From assembly GCA_011800805.1 (NCBI GenBank), contig MPNW01000274.1, positions 78,926 to 142,925 of the forward strand: a stretch of DNA of 64,000 nucleotides. Reading direction: 5' to 3'. The DNA is from Hirudo medicinalis. Its lineage: Eukaryota; Annelida; Clitellata; Hirudinida; Hirudinidae. The notes under the pieces were generated by a model, which had not been told where the DNA came from, ran no database searches, and saw only the letters and a program-made list of their open reading frames with translations. Positions 47,237-59,065 of this stretch are shown in pieces; within the stretch, counting starts at the first letter, position 1; each line of letters opens with the position of its first letter. A program made the position numbers and the translations under genes.

Positions 47237-49042
47237 ATGTCTCGTTATCGCAACGACGTGTCCGAATGTAAAGTTTATATCGGGGATCTGCCCAGAAATG
47301 CCGACGAAAAAGAAATCGAGAGGGCCTTCGAACATTATGGCACTCTAAAAAGCGTCTGGGTTGCTCGCAATCCGCCTGGTTTTGCCTTCGTCGAGTTCGA
47401 AGATCCGCGAGACGCCCAGGATGCCGTCAGAGGATTGGATGGAAGGTAAATGTACATCTGAGTATTTCGTCGATCGTGTAACTTTATATAACGTGATCAG
47501 GGTCCATCTTTATTACTTATACTACATCTTTGTTATTTTATTATTATTTTTTTATTACCAATTTCTTGATTATTTTGATCGTTGAGAAATATGTTTTACA
47601 ACTTGTTATAAATCGTTTAACGTTGTAAGCGAAAAAAGTAAACTAGATGGCAATCTCTGCCAAAGAAACTAAAAATTTTCCCAAAAAATTTCAGCTCGTT
47701 GTGTGGCGTGAGGGTCAGGGTTGAGCACGCAACAGGAAAGTCTAGACCAAAGAACTTCAGCAGAGGTGGAAGTTTTGGGGGAACCAGGAGAGATCCTCCA
47801 TACAAGAGCAGGGATTCTCCTCGTCGCAACTACAACTCTTCTGGTGATAGGTGCTACATATGTGGAGACGTCGGTCATGCATCCTATGACTGCCCGAGGT
47901 CTTCCAGCGGACGGGGGAGGGACTGCAGCAATGGAAGAGACTACAACAGGAGGGGAGATAGTGCTGGAAGAAAGAGGTAATGTTTTTGAGCATATGACAC
48001 ATAATTGCTGGTAGTTTGTAAATTAATTAGGATTACTGGATTACTTTGTTCTTAAATGAATTTGCAAGGCCTTCTGACGAACATGTGGCTGTGAATTTTA
48101 GGTAAACATCGTCGTAAACCTCATAAAAGCACCCCCTTCATCATCTTATCATCACTCAACATCTTCAGCAGTTGCTGCTTCAACTGCCACTAATGGCCAA
48201 GTATGATCGGCACTTCGGAAGGTCGCATAGACCGTCCTAATGTTCTTCGCCTATATTGTTCGCCAAATGCTGTCCCAGAGCGCGGCCACGTTTTAGCGGG
48301 ACCTGTAAAGCACCGCTGTAGGTCTGCAACCTTCGTAAACATCGGCGTCTGCCAAACTGCATCCGTCAATCTCCTAAGTAAATCTACGCTAAACTACTCC
48401 GACACTTCACAGTTTGTGAGTTGTGGAAATTACAATTCTTTCCGGTTTGGTAACGATCAATGGGAGCCAGAAATGCGGTCAACTGACGGCATCTTCTCTT
48501 TGTTGCTTCGACAGGTCTCCATCGTGGAACAGATCCAGGAACAAGAGCAGAAGTCGGAGCTACAGCAGGTAAGGAAGCATCTCGATATTCGTGATTTAGT
48601 TGCTGGAATTCATGTCACGTTGTCGTTGGCACGTGGTCTGTGCACAAGCTTGACTTGGCTTCTTTTGTCTTGCTATACCTTTGGCAGCCGAGCAATGCTT
48701 TGTTTAAATGAACATTTGATTCAAATCATTCAACTTATTTCATTTTAAGGCTGCTAGGTTTTGAATGGCAGTCATTGTTGTGGCTGAGTTGTACTAGATC
48801 CTGTAGGAAGCTTTAAGTAAATTATCTGGAGGGGCATGCTTACATGCTTCTTTGAGCTGCATGCCAGTCAAAGCTTAAATTTCCATGACTAGTAGACACC
48901 TTAGGAATGGCATAATTTGTTGTTTTGAGACTTTTTTGATGAAATGATCAATCCATATTTGATTCTGACATTTCAAAGTGAGTCACAAATTTGTCTCAGG
49001 TCTCCCGTCCGTTCTTCAAGGAGAAGTAGGTCAAGGAATTAA
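47237..49042 (+). CDS. SRSF7: SRSF7 (9G8): SR splicing factor with zinc knuckle
   Basis: Nuclear splicing and mRNA export factor. Exons 47237-47445, 47695-47976, 48515-48568 and 49000-49042 encode 195 residues with consistent phases. RRM with KVYIGDL (RNP2) and GFAFVEF (RNP1), then CGVRVRVE, then the CCHC knuckle [14 protein letters not shown] (C-x2-C-x4-H-x4-C), then a short Arg/Ser tail ending [11 protein letters not shown] plus a single CCHC knuckle plus RS tail is the signature of SRSF7. The tail is shorter than in vertebrates. The intron 47977-48514 contains a candidate poison exon (48102-48415). The gene is a same-strand paralogue of the one at 40375-41679. Confidence 0.93.
48102..48415 (+). 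promoter_or_regulatory. Candidate poison cassette exon of SRSF7
   Basis: A 314-nt GC-richer island between an AATTTTAG acceptor (ending 48101) and a TTT|GTGAGTT donor (48416). Inclusion after the exon ending at 47976 gives an immediate stop (TAA at 48103-48105). Its 5' part is rich in CATC and CAAC. Same position and splice-site sequences as in the neighbouring SR gene. Confidence 0.6.
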
Positions 49043-49188
49043 ACACGGAGGTCGCAAGTACATCTGGCCCGTGATGTGGAATGAAAACTTTTATAAGAAT
49101 AATTTGATGAAACTGTATCCAATTTTTGCTTGTGTGGATGCTTGGGTTTGATGTCCTCAATGTTTGATGCTCGTCGTTGTCTTGTTCG

Positions 49189-49194
49189 AATAAA
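49189..49194 (+). promoter_or_regulatory. SRSF7 polyadenylation signal AATAAA
   Basis: AATAAA about 147 nt after the stop codon. Confidence 0.6.
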
Positions 49195-50998
49195 CATTTG
49201 TGGCTGATTTGCCTAAAATAAGGGATGGCTGCACATGGTTCTTATTAATTTATTATCGATGCAAATGTCTGATCATTCGATTGTAACGACCCGCTCGGCA
49301 CTGGGCACCCTCGTCAGTCTGTTCCGCAGAGTTACCTCTCGCTAATCCCGACGGCTCCATTCAATTCTAATCATTCTGAAACAAGTGCAAGTTGTATTTG
49401 GCAATATTTGTAAATAATGAACTCCAACATTTTGTTTTTTCTGGGTTAAATGGTCAATAAAATGCTCCAGTAATTGTGTTGGGTCAAAGACTTCATTGGA
49501 TTGCTTGCATGGAACGATTTTGTTTCCGGCTCATTACCACCATTTCTGGTTGAAATCAATTAAATGCGTTTATGCAATCTTTTCAGTGCCTCATGTATTC
49601 AAAGAGGATGCAAGGGCACTTTTAATTGATCCACTTGCATGGTGTCCCTACCTGAGGGCACTCGCTGGTGGTGCGGGCTGCAGACGTGACGCATCACATT
49701 TTGCTATCATCATTGTATAATTGCCATTATAACCATTATTGTAAATTGACTTCTGCGATGCCTCAGGCATCCTTCATCCTTGCTTTCTGGTTCTTGATTG
49801 ATAAATGCAAACAAAGGGCAGCATGTGACTTTTAAAAGACATAAAACGGAGGTCAACACTTAAAATCGGAATAAAATCCCAGGAGAGTGAGTAGACCGAT
49901 GTCGATTAAAGTGCACGACGCTAAAGCGGACAGGCAAGAGCCATCAGACGCCGCAACGATTTGGGAATTTAGGAAACGAGATCACAATTTGGACGATTCG
50001 AGTCCACTCGAGACCTGCTCCTTCTTTGTAAAATCTGAGCGATGATGGTTTGTAACCCTGCCGTCCCAGTAGGTGTCGACCCTCCTCAAAACTGTCATCG
50101 AAAAACATTTGCACGGTAACATTTATATAAACAAAACAAGAAATGTCCTAATAAGACTGAATGGAACGACATTTTCTTGAGCTTCACGTTCGTGGGTTCG
50201 ATCCCTGGTTAGCGATGGATTCCCAAATAACTGTGTTTGTGCAATGAGAATGTGTTATCAAGAGAAGAATGAAATATTGGAGTGTGATTTTTAGGACAAA
50301 TTCAAATGTTAAAAACAACATGTGAGAACTAACCAGAACGGTCCTCGTCCAACTTGGTTGTGACAAAACTGTAAACATACAATTGACAATACATCTAATG
50401 AGCTGAGCATTACAACACTGTGGCATGTTACAAGGTTCGACAAATTTATTTTTGTACGCATCATTAATATTCAACATCTCATCTTATTTGTTAATACATT
50501 TACTAAAATCCTGCCCTCAATTTGATTATTACTCGAATGACTTAGTGAAAAGAACTTGGAAGTTGGAATAGAAATCCTTAAGAAGCACATAACTTCAGCA
50601 GCTGTGATAAAACTCAAGACTTGCTTAAGAGTCTGTTATGAAAATATAAATGAGGTCACAAATAATCTAGCAAGGAAGACTGGAATTAGAAGAGAATGAT
50701 ATAAATGCATGATAAACTTACAACACGACTAACTCATGATGCCTATAAATGCATTTAAATCAATATTAATTAATAAATATACAAATATGACTCAATACAC
50801 ATAATTGACTACAATTACAATCCTTCATGCTAAAAAACGTGGCCAAATGATGATTAGACTGACAAATATTGTTTTCAATTAAGCATATGCATTTAATAAG
50901 CATAAAATAATCTGCAACGTTTACATCTCAACATAAGCCAAAATAATGACAAAAACAAATAAATAAAACTCTCCATTATTAACATACAATTACATTCA
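49195..50998. other. Spacer between SRSF7 and BORA (convergent 3' ends)
   Basis: No supported gene. A possible tRNA-derived SINE lies at 50170-50300; the stretch 49250-50100 is less AT-rich and may contain further element relics that I cannot name. Confidence 0.45.
50170..50300 (+). mobile_element. Possible tRNA-derived SINE fragment
   Basis: GGGTTCGATCCC at about 50194-50205 matches a pol III B box of the kind found in tRNA-derived SINEs. No clear A box or cloverleaf was found, so it is not called a tRNA gene. Confidence 0.3.
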
Positions 50999-53900
50999 TT
51001 AAACCATTCCCCAAATCTTAGAAATGTAAAAACTCATGCGACCAATAAATGAAATCTCATCACAATCGTAATCATCATCATAATTGTAATCACCATACCC
51101 TTGACGTGGGTTCTTGATCTCGAACCCCTCGCAGAGTCCGCTCATGTCCTGCTGAGAAAGTTTGTAGAATTGGTTCGTAAGGTTCGAGTGGCTCGATATC
51201 CCGAGGTTGTTTGAGGCGTAGCCCGTGTCCGCATGCTGAGTGTCCCCCAGGGTCGACCCGACATCCATCATGGTTTCATGGAATCCAATGGACTTCCCAT
51301 GGTCCTCGATGCCCAGGCTTTCGATGCCTGTTGATGGGAAAAGATATTATAATAATTAATATGCGTATAATTTTAACAGAGTAATGTAATAATAACAACA
51401 ATTATTAAAAAGTAGATGATGCACATCCAATTATCAACTCATGCGCAGACTGTGATGTTTAACGTGAGGATCCAAACGGTTGTGCACAGAACAGAGCCAC
51501 AAAACTCTAAAACTCACCCGTCTCGTCGGAGGTTTGAACGAAGTGCCTCCGAGCGTGAAAGGCGTCTGCTTTCGGAAGCAGGATGTTGGGCATGGTGGTG
51601 ATCTTCCTCACGATGGATGCTAGCGGTCGGTCAGATAAAATTATGTTACAAATTGGCACATTAAACATTGTAATGGATCGTTACGTCGACAGAAATGGCA
51701 AAGAATTTGTAAATATTTTAAATTGAATTGTTTAATAATATCCTACTAAAACTCAATCATCATGCAATTAAGAACTATAACTTTCTGAATATGCTGCATC
51801 GGTGTGTAATAAATAAATAAATAAATAATCGACTGGTTAAAGTAAAATATTACAAAAATCATCGTTAGTAAAAATTGTTCACCGGGGAATCGTTTTGAAG
51901 TGGCATCTTGATCGGTCAGTTTTGTGTGATGGTCAAAGTCTATCGGCCTAACGGGAGCTGAAACGGCGAACCAGTGGTAGATTTTGGCACGAGGAGACAT
52001 CGTAATCACCACGATAAAGTCATCGTAATCACCAAATGATAAAGTCAATGCAACCACAAGTACAGCGTAATACACATTCCAATAATAACGTATGGACCAA
52101 TCAAAATGACCGGCATGAATATCGCTCGGCACTCACTCGGTAACTGAGAGGAATCGCTCGAGCACAACTTGGAGATGGGCGACATTTCTGGGGATGCAAG
52201 AAACTGATGGTGACCCCCGAACGGACTCCTCGCCAGCCTCGGACTCTCCGACCTCAGGTGGATCGGACTGGAGGCGTACATCTCCTGTCGAACGGATGTT
52301 CGTTGATTACAATTATGAATTCTAATTGACTAAATGGCTGCATGTCGAGTGATGATTGATTATAATAATTTATGCTAATTTGATAATCAAAAACAGCATT
52401 CCAAAATTATTGCATGCAAATGTAAAATTAAAACTGAACGTTGATTACATATGATCCGTCTCCGGCTATGATGTCCATGTCTTCCTCAAATCCGGTCTTT
52501 CCTGCACGACCTTTGACACCTTCCTCCTCGTCGTAGGCATCCTCCTCATCTTCACTCAATTCTTGAGGACTGAAATGATGAGTCATAGAATTATTCGATT
52601 TAATGTAAAAAGATAAATCACCTGACAATTAAAATTGATTATTATTACAAACTTCAACAACTATCATCCTAAAATCTCGTGGCACTTCTGATCAAACCAC
52701 GACCGCTCGCTTTCTGAGGCCTCAATCAGCTATTTATCCAACCCTAATCTAATCTAGAATGTATCTAGTAATGATAGTGATAACAATAATGATGATATCA
52801 TCATCATCGTTACCACATGCAAATGTAAAAGTATTATGCATCCTGTTTTCAACCCAGAAATGACATGGCAACTGCATTGTTTTCACATCCTGCTTGGACG
52901 AGCTCGAAAGATCGGCTGACCGAAACAACACTCAAAAGCATCCACCACTCACTTCGGGGGACTGGGGTGGAACATCTGGTGGTGGAAGAAGAGTTTCCTC
53001 CTAAGGGAGAGGTTGTTGAGTCCTTCTGCTTCCTCGTCCTCGCACTGGGTGGGTTTTGAACCGGAGTTCAACTCGTTCAGTTTGGACTCGCTCAGACAGA
53101 ATCGACCTCCTGGATGGAGAAAAAGATGGTCTCACGTGTCGGGTTATTTGTTGGTCGACCCTGACGAGTCATTTTATCATAAATGTAAGTGGCATCAGAG
53201 GCGATTTTTTTTAACCATTTACATAGCGCTCCTTCCCAAGGGCACTTGTGGCAGTGCAGGCTGGGTTTCAAACACAACACATTACGACTGTTGCCATTAC
53301 TGCCAAACGCAGGAATGTAACCCATTCGGCCAGCCTGCATGCCGACTATAAATGTAATTATCATAACATATCATTAATTATTATTATTAGTAGTATTATT
53401 TATTAATATCAATTTGTCATCAACTAATTAAAAACATTTCCAAAAATTTAAGTGGCTTCTTAATTGGTCAGCTAATCGACTGCATCGAATTATTGGTGCA
53501 GAACTACGAATCAAATGTTAACCCAAACAAAAACGTCACATCAACGAGCAAACATACAAATGCATGAATGAATGAATTCAAATAGTGATTGATTAATCGA
53601 GCATTGAAATGAATTTCATTTATTTTGAATCGAACGAGCGAACAACGAATGAGACCGACCTGCGAAGGCATCAAAATCAAAGTTTGGAGGGATGCTGATC
53701 ATTGTCTGTGTGCCGACTGAAACAACAATAACAACAAAACTGATGAAACATCATCACAATAGCAACATCCTCATCATCATCATCATCATCACAGCCACTG
53801 ATTACTTAATTGACTCACACTACTCATAACAATGCAATCACTGCTGATGACGACATTGATGTTGTTTAAAAACCTACAATTAATCATCATCATCATCACA

Positions 53901-55962
53901 GCTCCAAGTATCATCATCAAAACCACATTTGCAAACCTCCTGTATCAACTGCCTGCAAGTCCGATGTTGTTGTTGTTGTACTCTTGTCGGCCAAAGGGCT
54001 CTGAAACAACAACCTGTTTTTGCTCGACGACCCTGAATTTGATGTTGTCGGTCAAACGTTATTTTTGCTTGTTAATTATAACAATAGTTAAATTAAAAAT
54101 TAATTAATAATGTCAATATTTTTTTATTTATCTTAATAACACTTATTTGTTTTATTCAATAATTTTGAGAACATAAGTGCAATTGGTGACCTCTTCGACC
54201 TCAGGTCAACAACGTTAAAGTAAGGAATGCCATGGAAACACTAAACGCATCGTAACAAGTCCACAGACATTTTTATTTGTTGTTATTAACTTAACTAGTT
54301 GCAATCTATAATAATAATAATAATAACAATTATTTATTCTTAAACTATAACATAATTACAGTAACATAACATCAATAACAAATGAGTTGACATGCAAAAT
54401 AACAAATCAACCTTTAGTGGATTGACCCTTCTTGGCACTGTTGGACCAGGGCGACGGGGCAATGACCTGAGATGAAAAGTACTCATCGATGGCTCTTTGG
54501 GCGACCTCTTCAAATTCTGCGTTGTGTCTGCAATGAAGAATTTCAATGTAATATTCTGATTGACACTGCTCCAAATTATTATTAATATTGCAGTTAATTT
54601 TATAACGTAATACAATTTAATGAAGAGTGAGTAATTTAGAGTTTATGCATTTCAATTATCAAAACTGTGATTAATTCTTTAAAAAATAAGTGGTAATATT
54701 ATGATTAATAATTAAACTACGCAAATAATCGTTAAAAGAAAATCTGAAGCTCACTCTGTAGGCATGAGCGAGTCCATGGCAGACGACTCGTCGATGTCGG
54801 TCGGCCGAAGGATTGCAATGTCGTCGATGGACCACTGAAACTTTGGTGTCTGAAATGGGATGACATTTGGTTAACAAACTGTTAAAATCAAATTGTTCCT
54901 TTAATGTACATGCAGTGGACATTATTATCATTGTTACTTGCGACGTATTTTGTATTGAAAGTATTGGAATATCATGTAAAAATTAATAGATTTTAAGCAA
55001 ATTTTGTATTTAAGCAACGTTTGTAAGGTGATAATTGGTGCTACATTTATAACAACAATTACATTTAGAAATATAAATCGATATTATTAATAAGCTATTA
55101 TTATTATCTTTTAACAAATAAACAAATATAAACACGGAAGTTTAAATTTACAAAAAAACAGCAACACTATTAAGTAGCAACTCTCGACTAAGCACGATTC
55201 AATCTGACAGTGACACGATCTGACAGGATCCGAGCTTCCAACCTTTTTGTCCGGAGTGGGGACCCTGAAGACGTTAGGACTGAACACGTGCTTGCTGAGG
55301 GAGTCGAGGACGCCCGTCTCGAAGGGATTGTGAGTCACGCAAGACCGTTGCTATGGAAACAAATACAATGCTCAATTTGCTTCATTTTAACAATTTAGCA
55401 ATTTCCAAATACTACATGTGTGAGAATTAGTGCACGATACAATTTAGATGCATTTTTCATGAAATCTGTGGAAAATGTCCATAGACCGATGATCGCTGCA
55501 TCAAAAGGGATTGTTAAATTGCATGAGAAGCAGGCATTTCTTGGCAATAACAAAACTTTGCATTAAGAATTTCAACTCAGCTGCAATCAAATATTGAATA
55601 AATTTACAAATTCACATGCCTTTAAAAAATAAAAATATAAGAAGACTGCAATCAATATCTCAAAATACCAAAGTGCTTCTGTTGGGAGTGATGTTCTTCA
55701 GTCTCAGCCAAGAGGTGGCTGGGGTGGACTTGAACCTCGGACTACTGATCATACTCGGTGGTGTAAACGGCCCAGTCACCACCCCGTTCTGGTTCTGAGA
55801 AAGCTTCACCACCATCAGGTTAGAATTGTTAGACCTGGGCTCGGATTTATTGGACCTCAAGGGGGTCGTGTTAGGACCGTGCTGATGATCACTGGCTTGT
55901 TTTGACCTGCATGCGTTGCCCAAATTGTTTTGGGTTTTCTCCGAACTTGGGGTTAAATTCAT
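50999..55962 (-). CDS. BORA: BORA (protein aurora borealis), Aurora-A/Plk1 regulator
   Basis: Bora binds and activates Aurora-A, allowing it to phosphorylate Plk1 at mitotic entry. Eleven exons: 55669-55962 (ATG at 55960-55962), 55243-55350, 54755-54849, 54412-54527, 53937-54032, 53660-53716, 52953-53109, 52449-52569, 52137-52284, 51518-51619, 50999-51327. Phases close; 540 residues (human 559). Conserved blocks in order: NPFETGVLDSLSKHVFSPNVF, then KFQWSIDDIAILRPTDID, RAIDEYFSSQVIAPSPW, GTQTMISIPPNFDFDAFA, NLSLRRKLF and SSPIHL. These match the N-terminal Bora core that contacts Aurora-A and Plk1. The C-terminal exon (ADTGYASNNLG, then an acidic stretch) is poorly conserved. The ~98-residue first exon is longer than the vertebrate leader, so the start is less certain than the rest. 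Confidence 0.88.
53212..53345. repeat. Dispersed repeat family 2, copy b
   Basis: Aligns over about 130 bp with 6580-6712: ACATAGCGC, CCCAAGGGCAC, CATTACTGCC, GCAGGAATGTAA, GGCCAGCCTGCA. Lies in the BORA intron between the exons at 53660 and 53109. A weaker third copy may be at 63115-63215. Confidence 0.65.
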
Positions 55963-58397
55963 TATAAACAGTTAACAATTAACCGATTATCACAGAAGTT
56001 CAGTTCCTGTACAATTTTTAGTAATAAATAATTTATAAATTGCTATTAACAGGAAACTCTAAAAGGTTTAAACACGCCCTAAGAACATAATACGTGTCCC
56101 GATGAACTATTCGCTTGAGTCCCTATCGGCCAAGTTAGGTTACGATAACAGTTTAAAGTTCCCACACAACGGAAGATGTTAGCGCGCTTGAAAATTGTTT
56201 TAAAAATACTTTAAGACTTAAAAATTACTAATTAGTTTATTAAAAGTAATAACTTTGCTCATTTGGATAGATTAAATTTAATATTATCATCCTTAAGAGT
56301 ATCTGCTGGGAATTAGAATGGCATTCATTGACAAATATTTTAAAATTCTTAAAATTATTGTATTTAAAACGCTTAAATAAATTAATTTAGTATAAAGTAA
56401 CCTAAAACCACTCTATTAAGGCCTCCAACTCTAAACATTACAAATGTTTTTTTCGATAAAAATATAGCTGTACCGAAATTGAAAAATTGATTTCGTTGGA
56501 TAGCTTTGACATTGCGATCATGTGATGTGAAATGTCGTGACTGTCAGCTGGAAGATGCCGGGTTCAAAACGAGGGCCGGATCTTATATAAATATCCAGTT
56601 ACGCATTGGATGCTGGTTAAGTCAGAACGAGCGTATACACGTGTAAATCATGGCTGTTGTTTCAAGAAAGTGAACCCAAAAGGTTTAAGTTCACCATGGT
56701 GACATGGCAGCCTTTGAAGCAAAATATCTTCTAAATATTTTCAAATTAACCTCAAACCTGATGCTTAATTAGATTATTATTAGATTATAGCTTAGAAAAT
56801 AGATACTATTATTATGCATCCATTTTGTATCGGCTTGTGACCCTGCCTCAGAATGTACCACCGTCATCAAATGACTTCTGAGAATTATTAAAATAAATAA
56901 ATTGGTCCTTATTTGCGACAGAAAGTCACAAGATATGGCGAACCATTTTTGCAAATTGCTCAGAACTGATCTCTAATATTGTCATGACACAAAAGACACT
57001 CCAAAAACAACTTGTTTAACTTTGGCCCTACAATATACATAATTATATACAAGGGTATCCAAGAGGGTATCATTTCAGTTTCCAAGGGGATTCATGACTC
57101 CAGCAACCATTTCACAAAAGTACTTTTTTCCTCCAGAATGTCAGAATGTTGAGATGTTCCCATTCATTCCATCCTCAACATGTCAATTTCAAGTTTTAAT
57201 TTTAAAGTTTTTCAACAGTTTTATTTTGCAGACCTCCAGGACTTGAGTGACACGTGATGATCGCCATGTTGTACGTGTGACAGCGAGGAATGTCGTGCGG
57301 CATTTTGCCCGACATGGCACAATGAGATGTGACGTACGATTTGTCCGTGACATGGTAGTGCGACGACACTTCTCGAAGGTGCAGTAAACGACAAGAAAGA
57401 TACAAGAATATCTAAAACGCGATGTTTTCAAATGAGTTTAGTTTGCTTGTCGAGTCAAACTTCGACATGTGCTCGGATTGTTTAAAAGTTCGTATTTGCT
57501 CGATCAAAATATTACAAGGATAATTATTAATAGCAGGATAATTATTATACAAGGATAATTATTAATAGCAGGATAATTATTATACGGGGATAATTATGCA
57601 CAATCAATGCTCCAGTTATTTATTACAAATTGTCACATTGCAGTAATTTGAAAAATAATATGGAAATTGTGAATTATCAACAATTTTTGGTGTCAACCGT
57701 CATCAATCATCATCGACAACCGTTGCAAGTGAAACAAAAGAAGATGACACAAAACACATCCAAACACGTCGTGTCGTCAGAATGTTATCAGAAAGTCACT
57801 GGTTCAATGAAAACATAACATCAGGATTAATTGAAAAATACACGAGAAATGGATTTAATGGATGCTCGTAAGAACGGTCGGTGATGATGACCTCGAGCTG
57901 TTAACAATGTCAGTTAGTTAGCAGTGCCAGTGTTATCATCGTTCGTCGTGTTGTTGATGAATGACGACGATTGCAATGATGATGACGATAATGGTGATGA
58001 TAATGATGATGATGAACTTGGTCACATCCTTCATGCACAAACTTTCCAAAAAATTGTTGAAATGCACAAAATTTAAACCTACTGGAATGAGATTTAAATG
58101 CACAGAAAGCAAGAAACACGAGCACGAGCTATGATGTTGATGATGATGACCTTTGATGATCACTCTGATTGGTCAGTTTTAATCATTAAATAAGTTAAAT
58201 TACTTTGCTCCAATCCAGAAATTTATTTCAAACAAAAAGTCTTCCACGAGAATGCACCCGGACATCGCATGCGCATTCATCGCGATGCCCCTGCTTTCGA
58301 CCAATCACAGAGAGGGCGAGTAAGACCGACGGAATCAGAAGAGCTAAGGAGAAAGAACTGCGGACAATGAAGAAGGTCTTGGGTCGTAGTTCAAAGT
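55963..58397. other. Spacer between BORA and the STK11IP-like gene
   Basis: No supported gene. A pol III B-box-like GGGTTCAAAACG near 56560 hints at a SINE relic, and a 35-bp tandem repeat lies at 57514-57597. The BORA promoter should be near 55970-56300. Confidence 0.45.
57514..57597. repeat. 35-bp tandem repeat, about 2.4 copies
   Basis: Two identical 35-bp units (ACAAGGATAATTATTAATAG, then CAGGATAATTATTAT sharing the CAG/AG join) and a partial third with one change. Confidence 0.85.
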
Positions 58398-59028
58398 TCA
58401 GATGGCTTCCTGCCCTTCTTCGTCCACGTAGCTCTCGACCTCTTCGTCATCCCCGATGACCCCCCTGTTTATGAACCTCGTCATTCCAGCCCTCCGGTTC
58501 TGGAAAGTCCCGGATAAAGTCAATTCAGAGGAGGAGGAAGCAGCAGGCTCAACGCTACTGAAAAGTCATGAAGTTTAAAATTGAAGTGTTGATTTGAGAA
58601 TGCAATGAATAATTATTACTTCAATTTTATTATTGAGTAAGGCTGAGGACTTTAACTTAACAAGCCATTTATCATCATCGTCGTCGTCGTCGTGATCGTG
58701 ATCGTCATCATCATCATCTTCATCATCACTCACCCCATCTCTGAAGTCAGAGATCTGTTGAGCAGGTCCTCTATCTGCCCAAATTCTTTCCTGTTGAGTT
58801 GCTTCGAGAGCATGGTGAACACCTTACTGGCGCCCAGGAGGACCTGACCCGACCTGGCTCCGGAGGGTTGTTTCGGGAGGGACTTGATGAGCATCGTGCT
58901 CGAGCACGAAGGACAAGCCTGCCCCTCTTTTTCTACGTCTGCAGATAGAGTGAAGAAAGAGGGAAGTTCTAATTAAATGTTGTTACTGTTGTTGTTGATG
59001 ATGATGATGGTGATGATGATAATGATGG

Positions 59029-59065
<37 letters not shown>

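Noticed and set aside
48203..48748. 181-codon plus-strand frame downstream of SRSF7 exon 2
   Set aside because: It runs through the candidate poison exon and reads a true SRSF7 exon (48515-48568) out of phase; no family similarity.
50192..50207. tRNA gene
   Set aside because: Only a B-box-like motif; no acceptor stem, A box or anticodon loop could be built.
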